From positions 1,894,828 to 1,958,827 of the forward strand of contig NZ_CP011941.1 in the NCBI RefSeq assembly GCF_001040845.1: DNA of 64,000 nt, in the 5' to 3' direction. Positions 34,920 to 44,068 of the stretch are shown here, piece after piece. The notes beneath the pieces were generated by a model, which was given only the letters and a program-made list of their open reading frames with translations, made no database searches and had not been told where the DNA came from. The translations under genes were made by a program, and so were the position numbers. Each line of letters begins with the position of its first letter. Position 1 is the first letter of the stretch. The DNA is from Synechococcus sp. WH 8020 (lineage in GTDB: Bacteria > Cyanobacteriota > Cyanobacteriia > PCC-6307 > Cyanobiaceae).

Positions 34920-35343
34920 ATTCAGGGCCGTTCCAATTGGAGCGGCCTTTTTTTTGCAATCTTCGCCGCTCTGGCCTAGGAGGAAGTCCCAGTCGCTGCC
35001 GTTCAGCCGTCATGGCAGCACGTGCCTCCTTAAATAATTCACGCCGGCCTTGGCGTTGCTCCTGCTTACACACCCGAAAGGCATCGATGGTGTTGGCCGA
35101 TTGAATACATCGTTGCTTGGCTGCCAACAAAGCCTTTTGCTGGTCAAAACTGCTCAACTCCCAGCGGCGCCTTGCCTCAAAAAGCTGCTGCTTTTGCGCA
35201 TCCGTAAGTGTTAATCGAGCCGCGCGCGACTTCATTGGAGACTCAGCCCATCCCGTAGCGGGGTGGAGAGCGGCGGCGGCAAACGCGGCACAAGGGATGA
35301 CCAGATACCGCTTCCAATGCTTAGGCGTAACCATGCGAATCAT
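34912..35343 (-). CDS. Secreted hypothetical protein, Spy/LTXXQ-like
   Basis: A 143-residue protein with a signal peptide (RYLVIPCAAFAAAALHPATGWA). The mature part is helical and basic: LTLTDAQKQQLFEARRRWEL, then a segment with two cysteines (QRCIQSA and RVCKQEQ) and a C-terminal KEARAAMTAERQRLGLPPRP. The L-T-x-x-Q-like start and helix-rich character recall periplasmic Spy/CpxP-type proteins, but similarity is weak. The last 15 or so codons read through the complement of the pgk terminator. ATG at 35343, with another at 35334. Confidence 0.7.
   Translation of the reverse strand: MIRMVTPKHWKRYLVIPCAAFAAAALHPATGWAESPMKSRAARLTLTDAQKQQLFEARRRWELSSFDQQKALLAAKQRCIQSANTIDAFRVCKQEQRQGRRELFKEARAAMTAERQRLGLPPRPERRRLQKKGRSNWNGPEFS
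34926..34955 (+). terminator. pgk: Rho-independent terminator of pgk
   Basis: GGCCGTTCC and GGAGCGGCC form a 9-bp stem (one G-T pair) with loop AATT, followed immediately by eight T residues. It lies inside the 3' coding end of the convergent gene ending at 34912. Confidence 0.92.
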
Positions 35344-35573
35344 TCACACAACGCATTCATCCTGAAAGCAAGATTCCGTCAAAGTCTGACCAAAATGGGC
35401 CTCAAGCATGACCGGATCTAACCAGGACGCTTGAGCATGCCGCTCCACTGCGATGCGCGGATGCGATCTATGGATGCGATGCCTGGAAAAATGAATCAGC
35501 CCTTGATCCCAGGAGCACACCAACTCTGAAACTCGCCAATGATCAACGTCCACCCCTGAATCCGCCTACAGCA

Positions 35574-36452
35574 GTGGCCATGGTGGGACTTGGCGCCCTG
35601 GGATTCCCCATCGCCGTCAATTTGCGACGCGCCGGCTACTCGCTCAACGTGCACACCCGCAGCCGCTCAGCGGAATCGGCGGCAGAACTTCTGGACGATC
35701 AAGGGCCCACAGTGACCTCCAGCAGCTCTCCTAATGAAGCCGTGAAAGGCTGTGCAGTCCTGCTGATTTGCGTCAGCGATGACACCGCAGTGCAAAACGT
35801 TCTCTGGGGAAACAGAGGAGCTGGCTATGCACTCACACCAGGAAGCTTGGTCATCGATTGCTCCACGATCGCCCCCGCCACAGCGACAGCGATGGCCAAG
35901 CGGCTATCGGAACGCAACGTGCACTACATCGATGCTCCTGTGACAGGCGGCACAGAGGGCGCCAAGGCCGGCACACTCACCGTGCTCTGTGGTGGCGACA
36001 CCATGGCATTAGAGCAGGCTCGTCCTCTATTGGAGGTGATCGGTAGCTCGATCCATCACTTCGGGCCCGTTGGCAGCGGCCAACAGGTGAAAGCGGTGAA
36101 CCAGGTCCTGGTGGCGGGAAGCTATGCCGCTGTTGCAGAAGCCATCGCTCTAGGGCAACATCTTCAGCTCCCCATGGAGCAAGTTGTGGCGGCACTACTT
36201 GGAGGAGCTGCAGGATCTTGGGCCCTGCAACACCGTTCAGCCGCCATGCTTTCCGATCAATACCCGCTCGGGTTCAAGCTCGCACTCCATCACAAAGACC
36301 TAACAATCGCGCTGGATGCCGCTGAGGAACAGCAGTTGGAGCTCCCGATCACCCAACTCGTGCTCGAGCAAGAGTCTGCACTGATGCAACAGGGACTGGG
36401 GAACGCCGATGTGTCGGCCCTAAGACGCTGCTACCCAGCTCACCACGGTTAA
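35574..36452 (+). CDS. 3-hydroxyisobutyrate dehydrogenase-like NAD(P)-dependent oxidoreductase
   Basis: A 292-residue beta-hydroxyacid dehydrogenase family member. The N-terminal Rossmann motif is MVGLGALGFPIAVNLRRAGY (GxGxxG), followed by DCSTIAPATA, the substrate motif DAPVTGGTEGAKAGTLTVLCG near residue 122 and GPVGSGQQVKAVNQVLVAGS near 165 with the catalytic lysine in V-K-x-x-N. Substrate is unclear: tartronate semialdehyde, hydroxyisobutyrate or succinic semialdehyde are possible. Start is a GTG at 35574 with no good ribosome site; the frame is open upstream but has no ATG. Convergent with the gene ending at 36449 (4-base overlap). Confidence 0.9.
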   Translation: MAMVGLGALGFPIAVNLRRAGYSLNVHTRSRSAESAAELLDDQGPTVTSSSSPNEAVKGCAVLLICVSDDTAVQNVLWGNRGAGYALTPGSLVIDCSTIAPATATAMAKRLSERNVHYIDAPVTGGTEGAKAGTLTVLCGGDTMALEQARPLLEVIGSSIHHFGPVGSGQQVKAVNQVLVAGSYAAVAEAIALGQHLQLPMEQVVAALLGGAAGSWALQHRSAAMLSDQYPLGFKLALHHKDLTIALDAAEEQQLELPITQLVLEQESALMQQGLGNADVSALRRCYPAHHG

Positions 36453-37201
36453 GGCTGGAGCTTACTTTTGTCATCCACAACTCGCACCTGCTTGCTCACA
36501 CTCACCACACCTTCGGGATGCACTAACAAGGCAGCCCAGTTTTGGATGCCCGGCTTAAGCGGTGCTTGAACAGACTTAAACAGGCCGCCCCCGCCGAGGG
36601 GCTTGAGCTGGATATCTGGACTCTCTTGCCCCAATACCTGCGCAGGGGTAAGCGCAATCAAACCACCCGCCATCAGAGCATCACCCAAGGGCTTGTCGAC
36701 CACCACATCGACGTCGTACCGAGTCCCAGTGAGCACGCTGTCTGGGATGAGCAAACTAATCGGTAGTGGCTCCTTGGCACTGGTCATGACCGATTGATCA
36801 CTAAGAACTTCCTGGCTGGTAATCAAGCCGCTCTCGGTGGTCACCGCGAGCCGCTGATTCGCATAGAAGGAATAACTCAAGCCGTCTTGCTGGCGTCTCC
36901 CACTTACAGCAATCTGCATGGTCGAGCGACCATCTGATGTGGGAGTTCCTGGCCGCACCGACCAGTTCAGCTGAGGGAAACGGCGACTAAACACGCCGTA
37001 ACGCTCCTCCAGAACAGCAAATTGCTCAGGCGTAAACAGAGCCTTCAACGCTGCAACATTGCCTTCCGACTGATTGAGGGCGGATTCCAAGCGCTCACTC
37101 AACTCAAACGGAGCCTGGGTCAAAGCCCGACTGGACATCGGGAGTGCCAGGGCGGAGCCAAGCAGCAATGACACCAACGAGACACGGAGAGCCCGAGACA
37201 T
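36449..37201 (-). CDS. Secreted hypothetical protein
   Basis: A 250-residue protein with a signal peptide (SRALRVSLVSLLLGSALALP). The mature part has an N-terminal helical segment (FELSERLESALNQSEGNVAA and LFTPEQFAVLEERYG) and a beta-rich C-terminal half (DGRSTMQIAVSGRRQ, then SLLIPDSVLTGTRYDVDVVV and NWAALLVHPEGVVSVSKQVR). I do not recognise the family. The ATG at 37201 has GGAG eight bases upstream and is preferred to the ATG at 37222. Divergent from murG. Confidence 0.75.
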   Translation of the reverse strand: MSRALRVSLVSLLLGSALALPMSSRALTQAPFELSERLESALNQSEGNVAALKALFTPEQFAVLEERYGVFSRRFPQLNWSVRPGTPTSDGRSTMQIAVSGRRQQDGLSYSFYANQRLAVTTESGLITSQEVLSDQSVMTSAKEPLPISLLIPDSVLTGTRYDVDVVVDKPLGDALMAGGLIALTPAQVLGQESPDIQLKPLGGGGLFKSVQAPLKPGIQNWAALLVHPEGVVSVSKQVRVVDDKSKLQP

Positions 37202-37259
37202 ATAGACATCTCCAGAATCCATCTAAGTTAGGTCGCTCCTTCTCATCCCGCTCGACCTC

Positions 37260-38336
37260 ATGCCTCGGCTTCTTGTTGCTGCCAGCGGCACAGGTGGGCA
37301 CTTATTTCCAGCCCTCTCCGTTGCTGATGCCCTGCCGGAGCCATGGAGCGTGCGCTGGGTGGGCGTTCCCGACCGTCTAGAAACAAGCCTGGTTCCAGGC
37401 CGTTATCCCCTCACCACGGTCAAGGCTGGTGGATTGCAAGGGCGAGGACTGCGCAAACTCATCCAACTGATCCAATTGCTGGCCGCCAGCGGCGGCATCC
37501 GCCGCCTGATCCAGCGGGAACGCATCGATGCTGTCTTCACGACAGGTGGGTACATCGCTGCACCAGCAATCCTGGCGGCACGGTGGTGTGGCATCCCCGT
37601 AGTCCTTCACGAATCCAATGCCATTCCAGGCCGGGTGACGCGCTTGCTTGGCCGCTTTTGCACCCGTGTTGCCGTGGGACTTGAGGCAGCCGCACCACGC
37701 ATCCCGGGCTGCCGAGCGGTGGTGACCGGAACCCCGGTAAGGGCTGCTTTTCTCCAGCAACAGCCACGACCGGAGTGGGTTCCTCAAGGCAATGGACCCC
37801 TGCTTGTGGTGATCGGCGGAAGCCAGGGAGCTCTAGGGCTGAATCGAATGACGCGAGTGATCTTTCCTTCCCTGCTCAACAGCGGCTGCCGCATCGTGCA
37901 TCTCACGGGCAGCAATGATCCCGATGTGGGTTGCATCGAACACGCCTTGCTGGTGGAACGTTCTTTCAGCGATGAGATTCCGGCCTTGCTGCAACACGCA
38001 GACCTCGCCATCAGCAGAGCCGGTGCCGGCAGCCTGAGTGAACTAGCCGTGAGCGGAACACCCACCGTGCTGGTGCCCTTCCCCCAAGCGGCCGATCGCC
38101 ATCAAGATGCCAATGCCGTCTGTGCTGCAGCGGTTGCCGCGGCCGTGATCGTGCATCAACACGACCCCAGCGAGACGACTCTTCGCGACACGGTCTGGCG
38201 CCTGCTTGGATCCAGACTTCAAGGAGAAGATAAAAGCGCTGACCCACTGCCGGAGATGGGACAAGCCATGCGGGAGCTTGGCGTGGAGGATGCGGATCAG
38301 AAACTGGTGACCCTGCTCGAAGGACTATTGAGCTGA
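37260..38336 (+). CDS. murG: UDP-N-acetylglucosamine transferase MurG
   Basis: A 358-residue GT-B glycosyltransferase that adds GlcNAc to lipid I to form lipid II at the inner face of the cytoplasmic membrane. Motifs: [18 protein letters not shown] near residue 8 (glycine-rich loop), [14 protein letters not shown] and [17 protein letters not shown] near 95-130, [12 protein letters not shown] near 183, and the UDP-GlcNAc-binding [20 protein letters not shown] near 253 with [17 protein letters not shown] 37260. Its 3' end overlaps the convergent aminotransferase gene by 40 bases. Confidence 0.97.
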   Translation: MPRLLVAASGTGGHLFPALSVADALPEPWSVRWVGVPDRLETSLVPGRYPLTTVKAGGLQGRGLRKLIQLIQLLAASGGIRRLIQRERIDAVFTTGGYIAAPAILAARWCGIPVVLHESNAIPGRVTRLLGRFCTRVAVGLEAAAPRIPGCRAVVTGTPVRAAFLQQQPRPEWVPQGNGPLLVVIGGSQGALGLNRMTRVIFPSLLNSGCRIVHLTGSNDPDVGCIEHALLVERSFSDEIPALLQHADLAISRAGAGSLSELAVSGTPTVLVPFPQAADRHQDANAVCAAAVAAAVIVHQHDPSETTLRDTVWRLLGSRLQGEDKSADPLPEMGQAMRELGVEDADQKLVTLLEGLLS

Positions 38337-39418
38337 ATACGCCGGAGAGCACGAAGGATGCGTTGATTCCCCCGCCGATCTTGCAGACCAATGCGCAGCC
38401 AACGCTCTCCCAACCCTGCGAAAGAACGGCAATCCCGAAGCAAAACGCCATCGAGAGCGAGACGCTCGCGCAGCTCCAGCAAGGACGGCTCGCCTTGGAT
38501 CAGCAAATAATTGGCAGCTGAGGGGTAGGCCTTCAATCCAGGGATGGCCTCAAGTTGAGCCCGAAACCAGGTGCCTTCTTTTTCCACCCACTGCTGAACG
38601 CGCTGTTGCCAACGCTGCAAGCCAACCGGGTCGTTCATCACAGCCACTCCAGCTGCAATCGCCAAACCGTTCACAGGCCAGGGATCTCTCCATCCATGCC
38701 ATCGGTGCAAACGATCGGGTGCCGCAACGGCATAGCCCAGACGCAAACCCGCAATTGCAAACAATTTCGTGAGACTGCGAATCACCACGAGATTGGGATG
38801 GTCTGACACCAACGGCAGTAACGACTGATCTTCACCCCCTGGCACCAGAGGAAGAAAGGCCTCATCACAAATCACCAGGGAGTATCGAGCCAACAAGGGT
38901 TCCAACGAACAACGGCTCCAAAGCTGACCGGTGGGATTGTGGGGATTGGTGATCCACACCACATCGGTCGTCTGCTTCAAGGCGCTCAACGGAAAGGGTT
39001 GCGGCCAGCAGTTGCCCCACTCCAAGGGCAAAGGCAGCTTCTCAATCGCGCCACCCCAACAAGCCAAAGCTCGGGAATAATCGGCAAATCCAGGCTGAGG
39101 CAAAGCATTGAGACCAGCGGCGGTTGCATCGCGAGCCGCCCATGTGAATAACTCCGCGGCCCCATTCCCTCCAAGCACCTGATCAGGATCCAGCCCATGC
39201 CATGACGCGATCGCAAAGCGCAAATCAGCCTGAGCGCGGTCGGGGTAATCACGCAGAGCCTGGCCCTGAATGGCAGCAGCGAGCGCTCTACGCAAAGCGC
39301 GAGGAGGACGGAATGGCACCAACGAAGCGCTGGCATCCAGCAACTGGGAGGGTTGCATCCCCAGCCGCCGGGCTTCCTGGCTGAGGTTGCCTCCATGGGG
39401 AGGAAGGCCGTTGCTCAC
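38297..39418 (-). CDS. CobC/CobD-like PLP aminotransferase (threonine-phosphate decarboxylase type)
   Basis: A 373-residue fold-type-I PLP enzyme of the histidinol-phosphate aminotransferase/CobC group. Features: [14 protein letters not shown] at the N-terminus as in cobalamin-pathway members, [25 protein letters not shown] near residue 83, [10 protein letters not shown] near 158, CDEAF near 185 and the PLP lysine in [15 protein letters not shown] near 218. This suggests threonine-phosphate decarboxylation for the cobalamin side chain, though histidinol-phosphate transamination cannot be excluded. The GTG at 39418 matches the family start; the frame runs upstream to 39550. Confidence 0.85.
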   Translation of the reverse strand: MSNGLPPHGGNLSQEARRLGMQPSQLLDASASLVPFRPPRALRRALAAAIQGQALRDYPDRAQADLRFAIASWHGLDPDQVLGGNGAAELFTWAARDATAAGLNALPQPGFADYSRALACWGGAIEKLPLPLEWGNCWPQPFPLSALKQTTDVVWITNPHNPTGQLWSRCSLEPLLARYSLVICDEAFLPLVPGGEDQSLLPLVSDHPNLVVIRSLTKLFAIAGLRLGYAVAAPDRLHRWHGWRDPWPVNGLAIAAGVAVMNDPVGLQRWQQRVQQWVEKEGTWFRAQLEAIPGLKAYPSAANYLLIQGEPSLLELRERLALDGVLLRDCRSFAGLGERWLRIGLQDRRGNQRILRALRRIQLNSPSSRVTSF

Positions 39419-39522
39419 GCCGACTGGTGCTGGATGTACCCATCCTGCCCAGCCATCCTTCGAGCCATGGTCGACGAAGACCAAGAAGCCCGATACAACG
39501 CAGTACAACCAAGCAAGCCCAC

Positions 39523-40332
39523 GTGTTGAACCCGTCCCGCTTGATGCCATTGCTTGGCTTATGGCTGATCGCCAGCCCGATGCAAGCCGAGAGGATGGAT
39601 GACCTCATCCAAGTGCTCCAGGACGGTGATTGCCGCAACTGCCGCCTGGCCGATGCCGACCTTGTGCATGCCGATTTGCGCGATGCCGACTTACGCGACG
39701 CTCGATTGCAGAGAGCCAATCTTGGAGAAGCTCAATTGGATGGGGCTGACTTACGCGGGGCCAATCTCAGTTTCACCAGCTTGCGCGGGGCTTCCCTCCG
39801 TGGCGCCAATCTCGAAGGCAGCATCCTGCATGGCACCGATCTGCGATGGGCCGATCTCAGTGGCGCTCGCCTGAGCCCCAACGCTTTAGAAGAAGCGCAT
39901 TGGCAAGGTGCCACGGGAATCAGCCGCGACATACGAAGCCATGCTGCTCTGCACAATGCCGGCGTCGAAGCCACACAGGCCGGTCGGTGGCCTGAAGCCG
40001 AAAGACTCTTTGGCGCCGCAATCCTCAGCTCCCCTCAAGAGCCCTTGAGCTGGGTCGCGAGAGGCATCAGTCGTAGCGAATTAGCCAAGGACGATCTGGC
40101 CGCACAAGATTTCCGATATGCAAGCGCACTATTTAAAAAGGGAGGGAATCAAAAAGTTGCCAACCAACTTCAAACAGCGGCTGAAATGGTTCAAACGCGT
40201 CGGACGAAAACTCACTCAAAATCTGAAGGAAAAGGCTGGGGCGGTCAATTACTAGGCGGCTTTACTGCAACTGCTCAAGCCTTAGCCCCACTTGCGATGA
40301 AAGCACTAATCCCTCTCGGCCTTGGCTTTTGA
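39523..40332 (+). CDS. Secreted pentapeptide-repeat protein
   Basis: A 269-residue protein with a signal peptide (RLMPLLGLWLIASPMQA) followed by about a dozen A(D/N)LxX pentapeptide repeats between residues 25 and 120 (for example NCRLADADLVHADLRDADL and GADLRGANLSFTSLRGASL), which should form a right-handed beta-helix. The C-terminal half contains a TPR-like helical stretch (GVEATQAGRWPEAERLFGAA) and ends with a hydrophobic tail (GGFTATAQALAPLAMKALI). Function unknown. Start is uncertain: GTG 39523 and TTG 39526 keep a basic residue before the hydrophobic core, ATG 39544 does not. Confidence 0.85.
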   Translation: MLNPSRLMPLLGLWLIASPMQAERMDDLIQVLQDGDCRNCRLADADLVHADLRDADLRDARLQRANLGEAQLDGADLRGANLSFTSLRGASLRGANLEGSILHGTDLRWADLSGARLSPNALEEAHWQGATGISRDIRSHAALHNAGVEATQAGRWPEAERLFGAAILSSPQEPLSWVARGISRSELAKDDLAAQDFRYASALFKKGGNQKVANQLQTAAEMVQTRRTKTHSKSEGKGWGGQLLGGFTATAQALAPLAMKALIPLGLGF

Positions 40333-40352
40333 AAAGAGTTTGCTTTAAATAA

Positions 40353-42551
40353 TCAAAAAGAATCGCTTGACATCAGCTGACGAGCAGCCGGAAGAGACGG
40401 CTGATATCCATAGCCATAACTGCCGCCTTGCTCATCACTAATGATCTTAGGAGTCACGAGAACAACCAGCTCTCTCTTAGCCCGATCTCCAGCCGATTCA
40501 CGAAAAAATTGACCGATCAAAGGAAGATCTCCTAAAATTGGCCATTTTCTAACTTGTTGAGCATCACGATCTGAAATAACTCCCGTCAAAACAAGTGTTT
40601 GACCATCACGAACCCTGAGAGATCCAGTATCAAGCCTACGCAAACTTAAGATACTTCTAGGACCACAACCCTCAACATTTTGGGTTCCAGTAACAGCAGC
40701 AATTGTAGGAGAGAGACTGAAACTAACAAATCCATTATCATCAATTTTAGATACACGCGCGCCAAAAGTTAGGCCAGCGGTTCCAAGGACAGGCTGGCAA
40801 GAATTAGGTGCGCCATTCTGCCCAGCGCTCACGATATAATTAACTGTTTCCTGGGTACCAACAGTCACGAAAGACTCATTCGCCTTGGAGCGACCTATTG
40901 TTGCGGTCTGCAATGCGGAATCAACACCACTAGAAGCCACATCGGCGCCACCAGAAATTTCAACAGGGTTTTCACTTAAAATCAGAGTAGGAGATGCCAA
41001 AGTCTTCGTACTGCTGGATACGATGATAGACCGAATTAAATCAAACAAATTATCTTTCGGGAATACATTCCCAGGGTTAATACGGCTCGGAGTTGGACTG
41101 GGTGGAATCAAGCGATCGGCAATTTGTGCATCCCGCCCAGACACAATTTCTCTCTGAAACTTGCCACTTTCAGCCCCTCCGGCGATCGCATCAAAATTAG
41201 AATTATTAGGAGGCAGCAAATTACCAAAAGCCCCAACAAGTTCACCTCTGTCACTTAGAATAAAATTATTGCCGTAGCGAAAGGCAAAACTATTTGAGAT
41301 CGTGGAGTCATTATCCAAGGAAACATCCAAAATTCGCACCGACAAAGCAACCTGCCTTTGACGCAAATCAATTTGCCTCAAATACCCCTCAGCAAGTTTC
41401 ACCAAGAGAGAGTCTCCGATCAAGGTAATTGTTTGAAGCCTTGAATCAGTGGTACCAATCAAACCGACCAAAGGGCCTTGACCTGAAGAATAAGAACGTA
41501 TCTCAATCTGTTCCGAAGTATTAGAACTGCTATTACTCGCGTCGCCAGACGCCTCTTCAAGAATAGATGTGGTTTTCAAAGGGACGGGCTCTTGAATACT
41601 TGCACCCAAGCTCCCCAAATATTTTGCCGCCGAGACTGCCGAAGATTGATTGAGTCGATACACCTTCGACATCTGAGGGCCAAATGTATTAGCAGAAACT
41701 TTTGATCCCACCATGAGAGTGCGACCATCTAATTTTCCCTGCAGCCCAGAGGCAAGCAGAACTCCATTGAGAGCCCTCGCATAGGACTCGTTCTGAAAAG
41801 CAATCGAAACAGGTCGGATAGGTAGAGCAGCATCCTGACTGCCTCCACCCTGTTCACCAACAAACACGAAGCCATAGCCCCCTAAACGAGCCAAGGCCAT
41901 CAACGCATCCTTGGCAGGCGCATTGTTCAGAGTGAGGGTGACCGGCGGCCCGCTCACATTCACATAACTGCGGTTCTGCATCACCATCGTCCCCACCGCC
42001 ATATCACCGAGTGGCGGCGCAACGGCGCGCGGGCGTAATGGAGGGGCGTACTGCGTTTGAGGGACACGCCCCGGTGTGTTGAGATTGAGGCGTCCCGTTT
42101 GGAGTGTGGGAGCAACCACCAAACCTGAAAACTTGAGAATCAGATCACGACCATCGGCACTCACCACAGGATCTTTCAAAGGACGACCTGGACTTGGCGT
42201 GACCTTCAAGGCATAGGAGCTGCCGCTACCAACCAACGTGGCGGACTGAATTCCAATCACAGGATCCGACAGCCGCACCTGACCATTGCGGACTCCCGGC
42301 GCCCCCTGGGTCTGCAAACGTCCCTCCCAAACCTGGCCGTTCAGGCGCTGCTGCAGAAGTGGCTGATCGCCAACTCCTTCGATGACAAGTTCCACGCCGT
42401 CATTGCCACGGCGTAAACGCAAGTTCATGGAGCCTTGGCTCTGCGCTCTAATCGCCCCAGAACCTCCAAGGCCAAACACCACATCACACTCAGCGAGTGC
42501 AAGGCTGCCAATCAACGCCAATGGAATCAGTCGGGAGGGTCTCGAGGGCAT
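40353..42551 (-). CDS. pilQ: Type IV pilus secretin PilQ
   Basis: A 732-residue outer-membrane secretin. A signal peptide (RLIPLALIGSLALA) is followed by a beta-rich AMIN-like region (about residues 40-160), STN/secretin-N repeats (LTLNNAPAKDALMALARLGG near 200; VYRLNQSSAVSAAKYLG near 295), and the C-terminal secretin domain with LASPTLILSENPVEISGGAD, FVTVGTQETVNY, TFGARVSKIDDNGFVSFSLS and VRDGQTLVLTGVISD with LPLIGQFF. It forms the pore for pilus passage, here possibly used for DNA uptake or motility. Last gene of the pilM-N-O-Q set, 87 bases after pilO. ATG at 42551. Confidence 0.95.
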   Translation of the reverse strand: MPSRPSRLIPLALIGSLALAECDVVFGLGGSGAIRAQSQGSMNLRLRRGNDGVELVIEGVGDQPLLQQRLNGQVWEGRLQTQGAPGVRNGQVRLSDPVIGIQSATLVGSGSSYALKVTPSPGRPLKDPVVSADGRDLILKFSGLVVAPTLQTGRLNLNTPGRVPQTQYAPPLRPRAVAPPLGDMAVGTMVMQNRSYVNVSGPPVTLTLNNAPAKDALMALARLGGYGFVFVGEQGGGSQDAALPIRPVSIAFQNESYARALNGVLLASGLQGKLDGRTLMVGSKVSANTFGPQMSKVYRLNQSSAVSAAKYLGSLGASIQEPVPLKTTSILEEASGDASNSSSNTSEQIEIRSYSSGQGPLVGLIGTTDSRLQTITLIGDSLLVKLAEGYLRQIDLRQRQVALSVRILDVSLDNDSTISNSFAFRYGNNFILSDRGELVGAFGNLLPPNNSNFDAIAGGAESGKFQREIVSGRDAQIADRLIPPSPTPSRINPGNVFPKDNLFDLIRSIIVSSSTKTLASPTLILSENPVEISGGADVASSGVDSALQTATIGRSKANESFVTVGTQETVNYIVSAGQNGAPNSCQPVLGTAGLTFGARVSKIDDNGFVSFSLSPTIAAVTGTQNVEGCGPRSILSLRRLDTGSLRVRDGQTLVLTGVISDRDAQQVRKWPILGDLPLIGQFFRESAGDRAKRELVVLVTPKIISDEQGGSYGYGYQPSLPAARQLMSSDSF

Positions 42552-42638
42552 TCCCACGCCTGATTCACAAACACTATGGGCGGATGGTATCGAGCGAAAC
42601 CCTTAGGAGCCAGCCCTAGAACACAGCATTGAATTGAT

Positions 42639-43379
42639 TCAGGATGGCGCCCTGACCTTGGACTGAGGCGCGGATTCCGTGGGTTCTTTCACGTCCTGAT
42701 CCCCATCCGTTGTCTTGTCAAAAAAGCTCAGCTTGAGCTTGAGCTCGGTCAACGCTGGGCCCTCAGGGGCCCCGTCAGCATTGGTCTCTAGCGGAACTGC
42801 CTTGAGCTCAAGATCACTGGGCTGAACCAGGAGTTCCAGTGCCTCCATGGCACGCAAGAACTGCAGCACCCCTACGTAGGGTCCACGCACCTGCAGCAGC
42901 ACCGCAGTTTTCTCGTACCCCTGCAAATCAGAAGGAGCCCCATCCTCAGTTCCAGCGTCCCCTTTTTTGTTGTCTTGTCGGGAAGAATCAGGGACCAGAG
43001 GCGCATCTGGGACGGGTTCATAGCGTTCAATCAACACACCGCTCTCAGCCGCGGTACGACTCAGCTGCGTGAGGAAGGTCTCAATCTCTCCACGCCCCGC
43101 CACCAAGTTCACCACCAGATCTTGCTGTTGTTGCGCCAATACAAGCTTTTGTTGCTCTTGCTTGACCCGATCGGTAATCAAGGAAAGTGACTTCTGCTGA
43201 CCTTTGAGCTCAGAGATCCGACGCGTCCGTTCTGCTGATGCCAACCAATGGGGGAGTCCAAACGTTGCAAACAGCCCGGCACCGATTAAGACACCCATCA
43301 GCAATGGGGCACCAACCAACACCCGTTGACGCGTTCCATCCTTTTGCCATGGACTCTCACTACCACTCAGGTTCGTCAC
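42639..43379 (-). CDS. pilO: Type IV pilus inner-membrane protein PilO
   Basis: A 246-residue protein with one N-terminal membrane segment (VLVGAPLLMGVLIGAGLFATF), then a coiled coil (ERTRRISELKGQQKSLSLIT and VKQEQQKLVLAQQQQ) and an alpha/beta domain (IETFLTQLSRTAAESGVLIE, GPYVGVLQFLRAMEALELLV), the order seen in PilO. It joins PilM, PilN and PilQ in the pilus alignment complex. The acidic, charged C-terminus is variable. Start is GTG at 43379, overlapping the pilN TGA as GTGA. Name rests on domain order and synteny. Confidence 0.85.
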   Translation of the reverse strand: MTNLSGSESPWQKDGTRQRVLVGAPLLMGVLIGAGLFATFGLPHWLASAERTRRISELKGQQKSLSLITDRVKQEQQKLVLAQQQQDLVVNLVAGRGEIETFLTQLSRTAAESGVLIERYEPVPDAPLVPDSSRQDNKKGDAGTEDGAPSDLQGYEKTAVLLQVRGPYVGVLQFLRAMEALELLVQPSDLELKAVPLETNADGAPEGPALTELKLKLSFFDKTTDGDQDVKEPTESAPQSKVRAPS

Positions 43380-44068
43380 AATCTGACCCCACGTTCCTCA
43401 AGGAGTTGATATCGATACGCCAAGCCGCCGGCCCCCAAGTCCTGAAGTTGAATCAGAGATAGGCGAGTGTTTGGATTCAGAGCCCACTCCACGCTGAACG
43501 TCACAACAGGGGCATCCCCGTCCTCTCTCGTGATCTTCATCACCTTGACCCCTTGTTGCCGAGTGATGGGCAGTTGAGACAGGGAGAGCACAAGCGCATT
43601 AATGCGTTCTAGAGGCCCTGGAGTATTTCCAATCTGTACCAGGCCTAGCAATTTAATTTGCGCTTCACCAACCAACAGCTCCTGCAATTGAATGCCATCT
43701 GGCGTGATGCGTCTGAGCTGCTCCAACAGAGGAGATCCACCGCGGAAAGCCACCAGCTGTTGCGCGAAAACATCGGTTTTCTGATTCACCGAGGCGGTTT
43801 TAGCCCTCAGCCGCCGCAACTGTGCTTCAGCAGCAGTGACGCGTTGTGCGACCGGCTCAAGTAACTCCAACTGCCGCTGTTGCTGCTGCCCCCTCCAGCT
43901 CAAACCAGCGGTAATCGCGACAGTAAGCAGAAGAACAGCTCCACCCAGCAACGCACCTCGCCGCAGCAGAACTTGGGCAGGCACAAACGGGACCGGCTGA
44001 GCCGGCAACCCCAACTCGATGCGCCGCTCCCGGAGGAGATCCACTGGGGCTCCTGACCGTCCCCTCAT
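43376..44068 (-). CDS. pilN: Type IV pilus assembly protein PilN
   Basis: A 230-residue protein. DLLRERRIELGLP near the N-terminus is the PilN cytoplasmic tail (normally with an I-N-L-L-P-like motif that binds PilM; here the sequence is divergent), followed by a membrane segment (GALLGGAVLLLTVAITAGLSW), a coiled coil (QRQLELLEPVAQRVTAAEAQ) and a C-terminal domain with FRGGSPLLEQLRRITPDGIQ. ATG at 44068 overlaps pilM's stop as ATGA, and its own stop overlaps pilO's start as GTGA. Confidence 0.85.
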   Translation of the reverse strand: MRGRSGAPVDLLRERRIELGLPAQPVPFVPAQVLLRRGALLGGAVLLLTVAITAGLSWRGQQQQRQLELLEPVAQRVTAAEAQLRRLRAKTASVNQKTDVFAQQLVAFRGGSPLLEQLRRITPDGIQLQELLVGEAQIKLLGLVQIGNTPGPLERINALVLSLSQLPITRQQGVKVMKITREDGDAPVVTFSVEWALNPNTRLSLIQLQDLGAGGLAYRYQLLEERGVRL

